DNA of 64,000 nt from Gordionus sp. m RMFG-2023 (lineage: Eukaryota; Nematomorpha; Gordioida; Chordodea; Parachordodidae), in contig NC_088775.1 in NCBI RefSeq assembly GCF_954871325.1, forward strand, positions 15,105,561-15,169,560. The letters are read 5' to 3'. Of the stretch, positions 1-11,430 are shown piece by piece (within the stretch, counting starts at the first letter, position 1; each line of letters starts with the position of its first letter). The translations under genes and the position numbers were made by a program. The notes beneath the pieces were generated by a model. It worked only from the letters and a program-made list of their open reading frames with translations. It did not search any database and was not told where the DNA came from.

Positions 1-1325
1 GGTAATTGCTTTAACTGTATTTTTAAGCAAAATAGTGAGTTTGTTTTCGAATTTTTTTTTTGCTTTATATTTAGACTTTTATAAATATACGATGTCAAAA
101 CCTTGGCGACGCCATCGACTTTTCCATAATACACATTTTTACCAAAAATTGAAGAAAAAAGTAGATGGCGCTAATGTCTGAAAAATATTATTCTTAAAGA
201 AAATGAAAATATTGATATGTTTATAAGAATTGTGATAAAATTTCCCAGTTCTGCCCTCCCCCCCCCCTCCCACTATCATTAAATGTTCTACATTTTTTAG
301 ACCTCTACTTTGTTACTATAGCGAGCGAATGACTTATTAGCTCGATAATATATAACAGCTGCAGTAAAAACGAATATTTTATTATGCATATATTTGATTA
401 TATTTTACAAATTAAATTGTTTAAAACGATCTCTTTTTCTACTAAATAATTTTAGTCTGTCCGTTCAGATTAATTTTATCGTCTGTCTACCAATAACAAT
501 CAGGATTTGGAGAGTGCAAAAACATGTATTCTAGGTGTAAATCAATTAAAATTTTATTCTATATCACAGATGGACGTACCAAATATTAAAATGTTGTAAC
601 CCATTTAATCTACAGAGACATGCTTATTATCGCGAGCATCTAAGAAAGATTCTACCCTGGATGACCCAAAAAAATTTACCATTCAATTTAGATATGTTAA
701 TATGCTCTTCATGGCGACAAAAATTAGCAAACATTACTTATACATCAAATGACAATGTAGATATTGATTCTCCCCTTCATATAATTAATCAAGAGGCTAT
801 TGATAACATAAATATATCCCTACAATCAAATGATGAATCCCTCATTAAAAGAAAACGCTTATGTGAAAAGAAATATTCGAAGAAAAAAATATCTAGAGTA
901 AAAAAAAGTTTTAACGACTAAAATTATACCATTATCTTCATCAAATGATGAAAAATTCGATGAAATTGTAGATACCTAAAAAATTAAAAAAATTATATGA
1001 AAGATATTTATTACATTATTAAGTGTCTAATGGGCATATGCCCACTCTACTCCTCAGTTAATTAGTATATTTAATAGAAAATCAAAATTTTTTAGTATAA
1101 AAAGTGAAAATATCTGGTTATTGATAAGTTAACAGCAAAATTTTAACCATAATCCGTAATTTCATGAAACGCCATCTATTTTTTTATCAATTTTTGGAGT
1201 CGATAGCGTCGTCAAGGTTTTGATATTGTATATATATTTAGCAAAGGTGTCTAAATAAAAAGCAATAAAAAAAATTCGAAAACAAACTCACTATTTTGCT
1301 TAAAAATACAGGTAAAGCAATTTAG
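1..1325. mobile_element. DNA element with ~170-bp terminal inverted repeats
   Basis: The first ~180 bases return in inverted orientation at about 1142-1322. The match runs through TTTTAAGCAAAATAGTGAG, the GAATTTTTTTT run, a TCAAAACCTTGRCGACGC block and a TAGATGGCG block, with small differences only. The left end touches the window edge, so the true start and the target duplication cannot be read. Inverted repeats this long are common in MULE-type elements, and a MULE transposase relic lies 0.7 kb to the right, but the family assignment is inference. One open frame lies inside (661-921). Confidence 0.75.
661..921 (+). CDS. Unassigned ORF inside the long-TIR element
   Basis: An 86-codon frame from ATG to stop. 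The same frame is open upstream to about 568, just after a possible AG acceptor, adding a stretch that includes RHAYYREHLRKILPW. The protein is basic at its C-terminus (KRKRLCEKKYSKKKISRVKK) and has no motif I recognise. It sits between the two inverted repeats, so it may be the remnant of the element's own protein or a captured host exon. Sequence alone does not decide between these. Confidence 0.3.
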   Translation: MTQKNLPFNLDMLICSSWRQKLANITYTSNDNVDIDSPLHIINQEAIDNINISLQSNDESLIKRKRLCEKKYSKKKISRVKKSFND

Positions 1326-2037
1326 GTAAACCGGATGTTAAAAGCCTATAATGGCGCCAATATTTATTATTCTTTGTTAGCCCATTAGAGAATTTCTTTA
1401 CCTACAAAATGATATATTATAATAATTTTTACTATAAATAGTTTTTGAGATATAAGCATTTTAAAAATTTTACAGATTCCAAAGTGGCTCTTTTTTGTAT
1501 CTTTGAGCCCCTATATCTCGAGAACCAGGTGTGCTAGCGAGCTAAAATAAATGGCTTTCTCACTCTTTTATCTATCTAAATAATCCCAGAAAATTTTAAC
1601 AATTTTAAAATGGGTCGGCCGAATCGTGATCGATTTGACGTAGAATGGCGTACATCCTTAGACTTATTATGTGTATACCACCCGTGTTACGGTAATATGA
1701 AAAAAAACCCACGGAAAAAAACTCTTGGAAAAACCCCATGGAAAGCCCCCAGAAATAAAACCTTAAAAAATTCAAATTAAAATAGCATTTTTTAAATCAT
1801 ATTTTATGCTTTAACACTTTTTGAAATTCTCACATATATCTTAGGATTTCTTCTACGAAATCTTCTTCAAATAAAAAATCTTAGAATGGTGGGAAATTAT
1901 TAGGGATACTTTATCATATTAATATATGGGGGTAGGGTAAAACAAGGTAAATGTGGTTTTGATTTTAACTTTTTTGCTAATTTTTATTTACAAATTTGAA
2001 TTTATATTTCTTTTAGGTACTCTTATATTTTAGTATA
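1326..2037. other. Stretch without recognised feature
   Basis: A+T-rich sequence between the inverted-repeat element and the MULE relic. No exon, repeat array or RNA gene was seen. Confidence 0.5.
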
Positions 2038-2470
2038 ACCTAGCAATTCAGAAGCCAGGTTTGGAAAGCCAATACTGGACAAATGAAACTCTAAGCTTCT
2101 TTTGTCATGATGGATACTTAGCATTTATTCCATTAGATATGGGCAATGCAATGACATTCCTGAGATCGGTTACTCCGAGCAATGGTAAGGATATTCTTGA
2201 TTATTTCGATAAAAATTATATTAATGGAGTATCAAGGGAGGTCACAAGAAGCAATTCTTAATCCCAGACACTTCGAATTGAGTCTCGATTTCCTCTAGAA
2301 ACTTGGAACGTGAATCAGAGCACTCTATCCGACGAAGAACGCACAAATAATCAATGCAAAGGTTGGAATCATCGTTTTTCCTAATCTGTTTGGCATTGAT
2401 TAAAAAAATGAAATGCGAAGTGGGTACCGATGAAACAAAACTTGAATGATGGCGTGTAGGTAGTTAGACA
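2038..2470 (+). pseudogene. MULE-family transposase relic (C-terminal part)
   Basis: Translation gives, in order, LAIQKPGLESQYWTNET, a GYLAFIPLDMGNAM stretch, ILDYFDKNYING, then FPLETWNV, ERTNNQCKGWNHRFS and LIKKMKCEVGTDETKLE. This matches the end of MULE transposases, where an IQ-GL-Y motif, LAFVP, a YF...TYI/VNG motif and the WNV...RTNN..EGWHNRF signature follow each other. The first two blocks share one frame but an in-frame TAA at about 2259 separates them; the last block is in another frame. The relic is therefore dead. No inverted repeats of its own were found close by, although the long-TIR element at 1-1325 may be related. Confidence 0.8.
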
Positions 2471-3787
2471 TAGAAAACAAAATCGCAGTTATAATACCCA
2501 GATTCGGTAAAGAAACTTTGCGAGGTATACCGCGATGAGATGCGAAGCCTTCAAGATTTTATTAGAGCTATTTCCTTCAATATTCGATGTCAGCCCATAT
2601 AATTATTATTCTAAATTATTAATACCAGTAAAATAAATATATATTATTATAATAAGGATAGATATTGTATTTATTACTATAGCAATAATTTTTACGAAAA
2701 TAAGAAATACAAGGATTATTTTACTGGGGTATTTTTCCCAGTACCAATTTGAACATCAGCATTTTATCTTGTTTTTTATGGATGGTATGTGAGTAATCTT
2801 TAAATAATGAATTAGGGTCTAAAAAATTTTAGCTTATTAATAAATTATATTTTTTTCTAAAATATTAATTTGTTTATACTTTATTATAATCCAAATAAAA
2901 ATATACCTATATTATTAGGTCTTAAATAAATTCCATAAATATGAAAAAAAAGGTTTTTTTCCGGGATCTGTTACAGCTAAGATTATTTATCATTTGAACG
3001 CCATTGTTTAAAATAATTATAATTTATGATAAAAATAAGTATTGAAATAAAAAATGGTTTAAATTAGAAATTTTTAAAACATCTTTTGCAGATGTCATCA
3101 ATTATGTGGACAACAAAAAATTCTCAAAAATATAATTTTTTTAAATAGTACCCTAACTGGGCTTGAAATAAAAAGAAATTAAATCTGGTTGGTATAAGCC
3201 CTAAAATGTCTACATCTACAGGTTAAGGCTATTTACTAGTATCTAATATTGTATAATAATTATATATATTTTAAAAATATTATTAGAGCCTTCTATATTA
3301 TTATTTTTATATTCACTTAAAAGAATTTTATATGACCTCAAAATAAATATTATTTGAGTAATTTGAGATTCATTAAAAGAAGAAAACGCCCGAATTGGAC
3401 CTTGAAGATTGCATAAATCTGGATATATTGAGATAAAGCTTTATAAAATATTATAAACGTACAGAGTTTCATTAGTTTGAATCATCCAAAAATCTAATTT
3501 GTTTTGTTCGATTGCAGCTACCTAATAGCATATAAAGATGTTCTCAAACGATTTAAAAATGTTCTCTTTATAGATATATTTTGAAGACAATTGAAAATAT
3601 ATTAATTCAATGACATTGATAGTATTTTTTTTTGGAAAATTTATATTACATAAGTTAATAATTAGTAAATAAAGTTTAAATTTGCCATTTTAGGTATATT
3701 TGTAGTTGCATTAATATTAAAATAAAACGTTATGTATAATAAAAAATCTAAAAAGAATGCTTGTTACAAAAAAATTTAATCCAGAAC
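2471..3787. other. Stretch without recognised feature
   Basis: Very A+T-rich. I searched the minus strand for further CRELD exons (CxxCPxG-type cysteine-rich coding) and found none. Confidence 0.45.
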
Positions 3788-4519
3788 CAGGGATGTACCG
3801 ATATTTTTTATCGGATCGGGCCGATAATTCACCAATTTTAAAATATCGGTTATCGGCCAATATTATAAAATTTGCCGATCCGATCCGATATAAAATGGTG
3901 TCGTTAACAAAAATAAAATGTTATAAATTTTTTAAAAAAAGTTAAATCTAATCCATATTTTTTTAATAATAATAATTAATTAATAAACATTCTGCTACAT
4001 TGTTATTTTTTCGCATTCTGTTTATAAAAGTGTGCGATAATCTATTCAGAATCTGTTTTTAGTGAAGCTGGTGATATTGACAGTTACCATCGCCACAAAC
4101 TGATTTCTGATAAATTGGAAATTTTGGTATTTCTAAAAAGAAATCTTCGATATATTAATGTTAAATGTTATTTTAAATATTTATTCAAATTTCATAATAT
4201 ATTGGTTTATTACTTATTATGTATATAGATTAATGTTGTTACTTATTATATAAAAGTGATTTAACAATAAAAATATTTTATATACTTTTAGAATAAACTA
4301 TAAATGATCATTATAATATATTTAAATGAAATAAGTTATGATATAATTAAATTATAAGATATTATACTAATAAAAAGTATATTACAAATTAAAACCATTG
4401 GTATCTTTACAGAATACAAAATTAGATATGATATCGGATCAGTAATTGGCCAATATCAATTTAATATCAGAAATATCGGATCGGATAGGCCTTCAAAAAA
4501 TAATATCGGTACACCCCTA
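3788..4519 (+). mobile_element. hAT deletion derivative with transposase tail
   Basis: The left end reads CAGGGATGTACCGATA and the right end, inverted, TAGGGGTGTACCGATA, a typical hAT terminus. Between about 4040 and 4155 the plus strand encodes VFSEAGDIDSYHRHKLISDK followed by LEILVFLKRN, the hAT C-terminal dimerisation signature (FSxAGxxxxxxRxxLxxxxxexLxFLkxN). Most of the transposase is missing, so this is an internally deleted copy. The flanking octamers TCCAGAAC and CTTGAAAC differ at five sites, all transitions, so a target duplication is only possible. A fragment of the same family is at 22141-22353. Confidence 0.8.
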
Positions 4520-4939
4520 CTTGAAACCATTATTATCTGAACCATAATCTAAACCAATATCTGTAAAATGAAGAATGAAAATAAAGCAGAAACTTAATAT
4601 TAAATGATCTATTATAAGTTTCCAGCTGATAAATTCATTAAAAAATTTGGCCCAGTTTTATAATTTTTTATATATTTTAAGCCCAGACCCATATCATTAA
4701 AATCATATAAATTTATGGCCCACTTGAGGTCAGAGTAGATTTACAGGTCAAGGTAGATTCCAAACCTAGAGATTCTGATTTATATAAAATCTTTCCCCTT
4801 TTATTTATAAAAAATTGTCATATATGATTATTGAAGTATTTATAATAGACAAGATTAAATTTAATAATATTTAAAAATTACAAATTTAATTATACATACA
4901 TCAAATATAATGAAACATCTTTAATTCAATAAAAATTAC
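4520..4939. other. Putative CRELD intron sequence
   Basis: Starts, on the minus strand, with the GTAATT donor that ends the last visible CRELD exon. No following exon was found down to position 1. If the gene is intact this is the start of an intron longer than 4.9 kb that leaves the window. Confidence 0.45.
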
Positions 4940-5432
4940 GTTGCAAGGTTTTGACACAGAGATATTGGTAAAGGCTAGGAAATTCTGTCCTATTTTTGAT
5001 CCACCATTCTTCTATGGCAACTTCATTATTTTCTAAGAATGATGCTATCTTTAAAAAAATAAAGTTAAATGTCATTAAAAATAATATATACTTTATCATG
5101 ATTATATAAAGCATCTATAATTTCATGAAATCTAACTACACTATATTTTTAATAAAACGTCAAATTACAAAGATAAACTATAATTAAACTTTAAGGCTTA
5201 TATACCTATCAACATATTTTAATAAATGTCGTTCTTCCCAATGAGTATTTCCACCTCCAAAGTGTGATTTATTAGTTTTTTCTAGTTCCTAAAAAGGAAA
5301 AATTAACATTTATAATAAAATTGTTACAACTCTATCAAATGATTCTGATAAATTAGTGCATATACGGCATAAAGAGGCAGCATAAATAGAGGTAATAAAT
5401 AAGAAATAACAATAAATTAAGAGGTAGATCAT
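4940..5432 (-). CDS. CRELD: CRELD, exons 1-4 (5' part of gene)
   Basis: Four exons on the minus strand: 5331-5432, 5206-5288, 5092-5140 and 4940-5048. The phases agree and introns are 42, 65 and 43 nt. The start ATG at 5432 opens a hydrophobic signal peptide (MIYLLIYCYFLFITSIYAAS). It is followed by LCRICTNLSESFDR, then SHFGGGNTHWEERHLLKYVD, SVVRFHEIIDALY, and NNEVAIEEWWIKNRTEFPSL plus LYQYLCVKTLQ. This order, a CxxC-SF motif, the FGGGNTAWEE box, KY..SE.RL.E and then IEEWW....PDLF.WLC, is that of the N-terminal domain of CRELD1/2, ER-resident Ca2+-binding proteins implicated in folding and export of cys-loop receptors. The CCPxGTFGP segment and EGF repeats that should follow are not in the window, so the gene runs off the left edge or is truncated. 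Exon joins are predicted from homology, not from transcripts. Confidence 0.85.
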
Positions 5433-6244
5433 ACACACTTAATATATTTAAAGGTAGTTTTATATTAATCGTTCCACTACAAAGTTCCACGTAAAATTTT
5501 AAAAATTTTATAAAAACATATGATTAATAGGAACAGCATACCACAAAAAAGTAAGGAATGTATAATACATTGGGAGAAATAGGGGTCTCCGTCCTGGATC
5601 CCAGAGCTGCCGAATTTTAAAATTTTGAGGATGCCAAATTTCAAAAAATAATTTAGAATTTTTTCTGGAAAGTCTAACTCTTTTTTTAAATCTACAAATT
5701 CTAATAATATAAAATATGGTTTTCATTATACGTTTAAATTTTTTTAAATTTATTAAATTAATTTTAGAATTCTAGTTCTTTATTATAATTTATTTAAACA
5801 ATTAATATAGAAACATTTATTCTTTTTTCTCTTATGGTTCTTTTTTATTATGCATTCAATTCCCGTCATAGTTGGAATTAAATATATGAAATCCAGTAAA
5901 AACTGATATTTCACGAGTCTTCCATATTTTTAGGTACTTGCAAAATGCACTTGCATTCTGAATTCATATTTTTACTTAATTTTTGCAATTTCTTTCACTA
6001 TCAAAAGTAACACCTAGATATTTGACTTTGTTAACTATTTTCACCATTTTAGAATCTACTGTAAAATTGCCACAACAGTAGGTGAACTTGAGAAGGCTGA
6101 TGGTTATATTAAAATTTATATTTAGGCAAAGCTTATCCATATGGATATGAGTTTATGTTTAAGGTTTATTGTTTTCCCAAACACTCTCAGTTATTTATTT
6201 TAATTTTTTTACTTGACCCCAAAATCTCTTCTTCTTTTTTTTTC
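5433..6244. other. Upstream of CRELD; no clear feature
   Basis: Holds the CRELD 5' flank. No convincing promoter element can be named. A 72-codon minus-strand frame at 5508-5726 has no recognisable motif and is not called. Confidence 0.4.
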
Positions 6245-6415
6245 TTTTCAAAACAACAATTTTATTTTTTCCGAGAATTCTTTTTCAATACACAACTTTT
6301 ATTTTTTCCGAGAAATCTTTTTCAATACACAATTTTATTTTTTCGCGAAATCTTTTTCAATGCACAACTTTTATTCTTTTCGAGAAATCTTTTTCAATAC
6401 ACAATTTTATTGAGG
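6245..6415. repeat. Tandem repeat, 36-37 bp unit, ~4.5 copies
   Basis: Successive units share TTTTATTTTTTCCGAGAAAT then CTTTTTCAATACACAA, with spacing 36-37 bp and a few substitutions. Overlapping open frames in it (6155-6430) are products of the repeat and are not genes. Confidence 0.85.
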
Positions 6416-6701
6416 AAAAAGAACGAATGAATCTAATTATCATAATAATAATAATCATAATAAAAATATGTGAAAATAATAAATATAATCCTAGTATTAT
6501 AAAATTTTTACAAAGCTAATACGTTTTTAAAAAAAAATCGATACAACTATTTTTCTACGATGGTTAACATTTGAGGAAAAAGAAAAAACTAATATTATTT
6601 ATCCCCGCTTACCACAATAATAATACTATATTATCAGCGTAAAATATAATTTAGTTTTCTAAAATCTCAATATCTTTTGATCCTATTTCAATTAGACCAG
6701 C

Positions 6702-7097
6702 CAGTGACGTAGCTACGGGAGGGGTTTTTGGGTTTGGACCCCTCCCAGAGCAAGAATTTTTTTATGGATTATACGTTCAAAAGACTCAAAAGTGATTTTA
6801 TATCAAATAAATACCATGAATATTTATATTTTTCTGGTTTTGAAAGGATATTATATTACTATTGAAATTATTCTGGATAGTATTATTATAAAGTCATTGA
6901 GAATAATCTATTAAAATATAATGACATATTATTGATGCATTTAAAAAATATATTTATTAAATTATTTTTAAGATAAACCAGGCCGAAGGTCAGGCAAAAG
7001 GTTGAAGACCCGTTAAAGGGGGCCTGGGGGGGGGGCCCCCCTCCAGGATTTTATATGTATGGACCCCCTCTAAGAAAAATTCCTAGCTACGCCACTG
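6702..7097. mobile_element. hAT-type MITE with 8-bp target duplication
   Basis: A 396-bp element with ends CAGTGACGTAGCTACGGGAG and, inverted, CAGTGGCGTAGCTAGGAA. It is flanked by AGACCAGC (6694-6701) and AGATCAGC (7098-7105), an 8-bp target duplication with one mismatch. Both subterminal regions contain G- or C-rich blocks (GGACCCCTCCC, GGGGGGCCCCCC). It has no coding capacity. The CAGTGGCG terminus and 8-bp duplication point to the hAT superfamily. Confidence 0.85.
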
Positions 7098-8349
7098 AGA
7101 TCAGCCATGATATCTCTTTGATTATCCTCTAGGTTAAACAAAGTGGTGTTACTGTTAGGGTGTATCCCTATTTTATAATCTTTCTTTATTCTGAATGGGG
7201 AGAGGGGGGGGGGGTAAATTTTTGTTTATTTTGAAATAACATAACGATTTTTATAATGATTTATTAATATGCTCATTATATATGGATCTATACCATATTC
7301 AGGCTAATTATTCATAAACTGCTATGTTTTATATGATCGAATGCTCAGGTAACGTCAATAAAAGTAAAATAAACGGGAATTTGTATATATTACATTTTGG
7401 GATTATTATTTTTAATGATAAAATAAGCTCTTACTGATTATTTGCACATGATTTAATAAAAAGATAAGATGCTGAAGAGACTATCTTATTATTTAAAAGG
7501 AGCATGGATATGTTGAAGACACATATTGTAAAGGCTACCACTCTAAACTAAAGTCGTCGAATTTTTGGGGGTTATTCGTAAAGAAAACGATGAGAATAGA
7601 CTGGATATTATTTATATGAAAGTTAAATATTTAAAGTCAAAAGTCATATATGTTTTAAAAAAAGAAATATCAATCTTTAAAGTTAATGGATACTGTAAGA
7701 AGTAAATATTTGTGTAATAAAAAATCACGTTAAACAATTTAGCAAATAAATATAAATTTAAGAATTTTAATATAAAATATTTTAAAGATATTAATAGTAC
7801 AAAAATCAATCGAAAAAAATCGATCACTTTAAAAGTTCGTCATAGGAAAACTAACAAAACAGGTATTCCATTCACTGGAGGTTTTCCCAGTTATTCAATT
7901 TTTCTTAAATAGCGTTAACAGTAATGAGGGTAGAGTACAAGGCGCCATATGTAAATATTCCGTTGCTAGATCTAGCACTAGAAAATTGTTTTTTTTAATT
8001 TTTAGAACCTCTGAAATTTCCAAGGCTCCCTATAGTTTGAAAGATAATTTTTATAGTTTTTGATAATGGTAAAATAATTGCAGACCAAAACGAACTTATC
8101 CCTGTATGATTAGTTATAAATATTGATTAATTATAAATGACGATAAAATAAGACGTTGAAACAAAATAAGATAGAAAATAGCTAATTATTTATATAAAGA
8201 TAATTTGGTAAATTATTATAACTTACACTTATTAATATATATTATATATAAATGGGAAGTCCTACTAGAAAAAGTTCTCAATTATATTATAGAAAGAACT
8301 CGGGTGTTTTCCCGATGTTCTCGGGTATTTTGATTTCTAGCCTCTTGTA
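7098..8349. other. Stretch without recognised feature
   Basis: A+T-rich with a G11 tract near 7204. A 71-codon minus-strand frame at 7612-7827 is rich in Phe, Ile and Leu, as expected by chance in A+T-rich DNA, and is not called. Confidence 0.4.
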
Positions 8350-8868
8350 AGGAAAAAAATAGACGAAATGAAAATAAACTAAAAATTTGTCAAGGGGAAG
8401 AATGTATTAGAGAATTTTTATTTAACAGACTCCCTTTAACATTTATTAGAATTCAATTAAGAAGTGAAGGAGTAAAAAATCGTCACAAAATAAAATATAA
8501 AATGGAAATGAAACAATTAACATTCGCTATGCATTTTTATTCTCCTGAAGCTTATGATTATCTTAGGAGCTAATTCTGTATGCCATCAGAGTCAACACTT
8601 AAAACAGGGAGCCAGCAAATTAAAGTAAGGCGTTTATCTAACTTCACATTTATTAGGACAAAATAAAGGTACAAGTTACATCGATTAGTCAATAGATTCA
8701 AATCTTCAGAATCTCTTTCTGAGACTACCAAAGCTCTTTTTCTCGTGTAACCATGTCATAATGATTCGTGGAAAGTTAGAATTGGATAACACATAGTTGC
8801 ATATATTACCCCAAAAATATTAGCAAATCTAGTGACAAGTGCTCTGCATTTTTACATATTACTGGAGC
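8350..8868 (+). pseudogene. P-element/THAP9-like transposase relic A
   Basis: The plus strand reads KNRRNENKLKICQGEE, EFLFNRLPLTFIRIQLRSEG, then MKQLTFAMHFYSPEAYDYLR, then after an in-frame TAA (about 8572) MPSESTLKTG, and further on SESLSETTKALFLV and HIVAYITPKILANLVTSALH. P-element and THAP9 transposases have a coiled coil, then FALTLHFYSPKAYxYVRK and LPHPSTLRxW, then EALVFMVVGLxGxWKxPxGYF. The stops and frame changes show it is dead. It is cut at 8868 by the insertion of a MITE (8869-12881). The same family recurs in opposite orientation at 13545-13935. Confidence 0.8.
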
Positions 8869-8920
8869 CAGGAGCGTCACTAGCTTTTACATCTCAGGGA
8901 GCTCAAAAAAATTTATTAAA

Positions 8921-9140
8921 TTTTTTATAGTCAAAACAATCGATTATTTATTTTAAAATTGTTTCCTATATATATAGTATTTTATAATTATGTCATTTAT
9001 CTTCTACTAATATGCAATTACATTGACCTATTAAAGATAATATGAAATGTAGAAAGTTATAATAATATATTATACAAATAACGTAACCTTTTAATATATA
9101 TATCTTAACCTTTAAAATATATAAATATTCAAATATAACA
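8921..9140 (-). repeat. 3' LTR of the gypsy fossil
   Basis: Matches 12526-12740 in direct orientation over its full length, including CAATCGATT, ATGCAATTACATTGACC and ACAAATAACGTAACCTTTTA. Edges are good to a few bases; an unambiguous target duplication could not be fixed in the A-rich flanks. Confidence 0.85.
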
Positions 9141-9399
9141 TATCTTTTTTTCTACCAAATTAAGATCGTCTATCAATCTATTTGTTGGCTTTCGTTCCCT
9201 TGTTGGATATCGCGTTTGCCTTCCTTTTTGACTTGGTTCAATTGTTTCTACTGTTTTAGCTTCTCCTAACTTTATATTGTTATTTGTTATAATTGATTTG
9301 GTTTCATCCTTCCCTTATTCGTAGTTGATCTGCGTGTTTTTGTACTATTTTATCTTTTTCTTCTACGTTAAGAATTTTGCTTGTTGATTTATTATTTTT

Positions 9400-10130
9400 C
9401 CTTCATGCTATCCTTTTTTAAGTGGATTTTTTATCCAAACTAATTCGTTTTCTTCAAAATAACTATGTTGGCCTTTGTTTAACTGGTCGTGTTTTACTAC
9501 AGAGGTTTCTAATTTTTCAGACATTGAAGGTTTCACCCAGTCTAATAAAGTATTTAGTCTTTTCCCCATAAATAGTTTGGCAGGTATTCGGCCCGTTGAG
9601 GAGTGTTCGGAATTTCTATATGTAACTAATACTTCATTTAGGCATTTTTCCCCATCATTTGTTTGTTCTCTATTTGCAAAATACCGATTTTTGATAGTTT
9701 GTATGCAACTTTCTACTAATCCGTTACTTCTCGGATGGTATGATGTAGTTTCTATATGTTGTATATTCTTATTTTTGTACCATTTATAAAATTCTTTTGA
9801 AATGAATTGTGGACCATTGTCTGTGACAATTTGACGTGGAACACCATATCGTGTAAGCCATTTTTCTAATCTATTTATTAAATTTTTACTTGTGGTATCT
9901 TTGATTCTAACGATCTCTATCCATTTTGAATATGCATCGATTCCTACCAGCCAATAAAATCCGTCTAGTGGTCCAGCAAAATCTAAATGTACCCTATCCC
10001 AGGATTGTGCTGGCGGATTCCATGTGTATACGGCAACTTCGGGTATATCTCTGCGATGTTTTTGACCCCCAATACAGCGGTTGACTAATTTTTCGACATC
10101 TTTATCTAATTTTCCCACCATATATAATGT
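9400..10130 (-). pseudogene. Integrase region of the gypsy fossil
   Basis: Encodes a gypsy-type integrase core: WDRVHLDFAGPLDG around the first catalytic Asp, IVTDNGPQF around the second, and SYHRSNGLVE-like sequence (HPRSNGLVES) around the Glu, followed by a C-terminal region ending near ENELVWIKNP. It identifies the element as Ty3/gypsy. Treated only as part of the fossil. Confidence 0.9.
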
Positions 10131-10199
10131 CTCGTCATGGATTTCATTGATGTAATACCGGGATAACCTATATGTAATTAATATCTGTAAAACTCGTTT

Positions 10200-11430
10200 T
10201 TGTAGTGAATATGGAATTATTAATCGACCATTCTAAAATAGGATACCGTCATCTTTTCTAATTCATCTATTCTTGTTCTAAAAGCTTGTAATTCTGGTGC
10301 TTGATTTTGTATATTTGTACTATTTATTAATATTTTTACTCTTCTTAAAATTGGATCTTTCACAGCTTCATCTCTAGGTTCTTTTTTAGATAGAGTTAAT
10401 GTGTCATAAGTTATATTTTGTATATATTTCACTGTTTTTTTTTCGCTTGTTATTTTATTATCATTTTTCTCTATTGGGTTTCGCGATAAAGCATCTGCAG
10501 TTATATTATTAGCGCCATTCTTGTACATTATATCATAATCATATGCCGATAATTTATAAGCCCAACGTAATAATCTCTGGTTTGTTAAGAAGTTTAAATT
10601 TCTGTTATCACCATATATTTTTATTAAAGATTTGTGGTCCGTTCGTATTTTAAATTTTCATCCATACAAATAGTTATGAAATATTTTTTTACGCCGTTTA
10701 CTATGGCTTTGGCTTCTTTATAGATTGTCGAATAATTCTTTTCAGCATCTTGTAACGTTCTCGAGGTGTAAGCCATTGGGTATTCGTTACCATTATCATA
10801 TTTTTGCAGGAGTACAGCTCCAAATCCTTGGTTAGATGCATCTGTTTCTAGTATTAACTCAAGATCCGGTTTATAAAATTGTTTGGTATTTTGTTTTGTT
10901 ACTATTCCTTTTGCTTTTTCAAATAATGCATCATCTTTTTTAGTCCAATTCCATTTAACATTTTTACTAGTTTTATTATGTAATTCGGCTATGATTCCAT
11001 GTAAGTTTGGTATGAACCGTGTATAATAGTTTAATATACCTAAAAATGATTTTATGTCATGTCTATCTTTTGGAGTTGGATATTTTTGTATTGCTATTAT
11101 TTTATTTTTATTCTATTATGTATCATAAATATGATACTTTTTCTTTCATACTTGCTTGTTTGACTTTTAATCCCGCATTCTGTAATTTTTTGAGGACTTG
11201 TTTTATATTTTCTATATGTTCAGTATAATTTTTCCCTGTGATTATAACATCATCTAAATAAACTGATGTATCTTTACAATCAGCCAGTAAATCGTCCATA
11301 TATCGTTGAAATATTATTGGTGCTGTAGCTATACCAAAAGGTAATCGTAAATAGCGGTAGTATCCATTTGGTGTTACTATTGTTAATAATTCTTGCGATT
11401 CATCGTCAGTCTGTCGAGCCCGTATCATAT
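10200..11430 (-). pseudogene. Reverse transcriptase and RNase H region of the gypsy fossil
   Basis: Encodes LPFGIATAPIIFQRYMDDLL and YLDDVIITG, the palm motifs of gypsy reverse transcriptases, followed toward lower coordinates by thumb, connection and RNase H-like coding and a NITADALSRNP motif typical of the RNase H end. Part of the broken element. Confidence 0.85.

Noticed and set aside
4926-5114. hAT transposase tail (EEWWIKNRTEFPSL)
   Set aside because: At first it resembled the hAT W..N...FP.L motif, but the upstream exons with FGGGNTHWEE and a signal peptide show it is CRELD.
6155-6430. Two overlapping Phe-rich frames
   Set aside because: Both are translations of the 36-37 bp tandem repeat.
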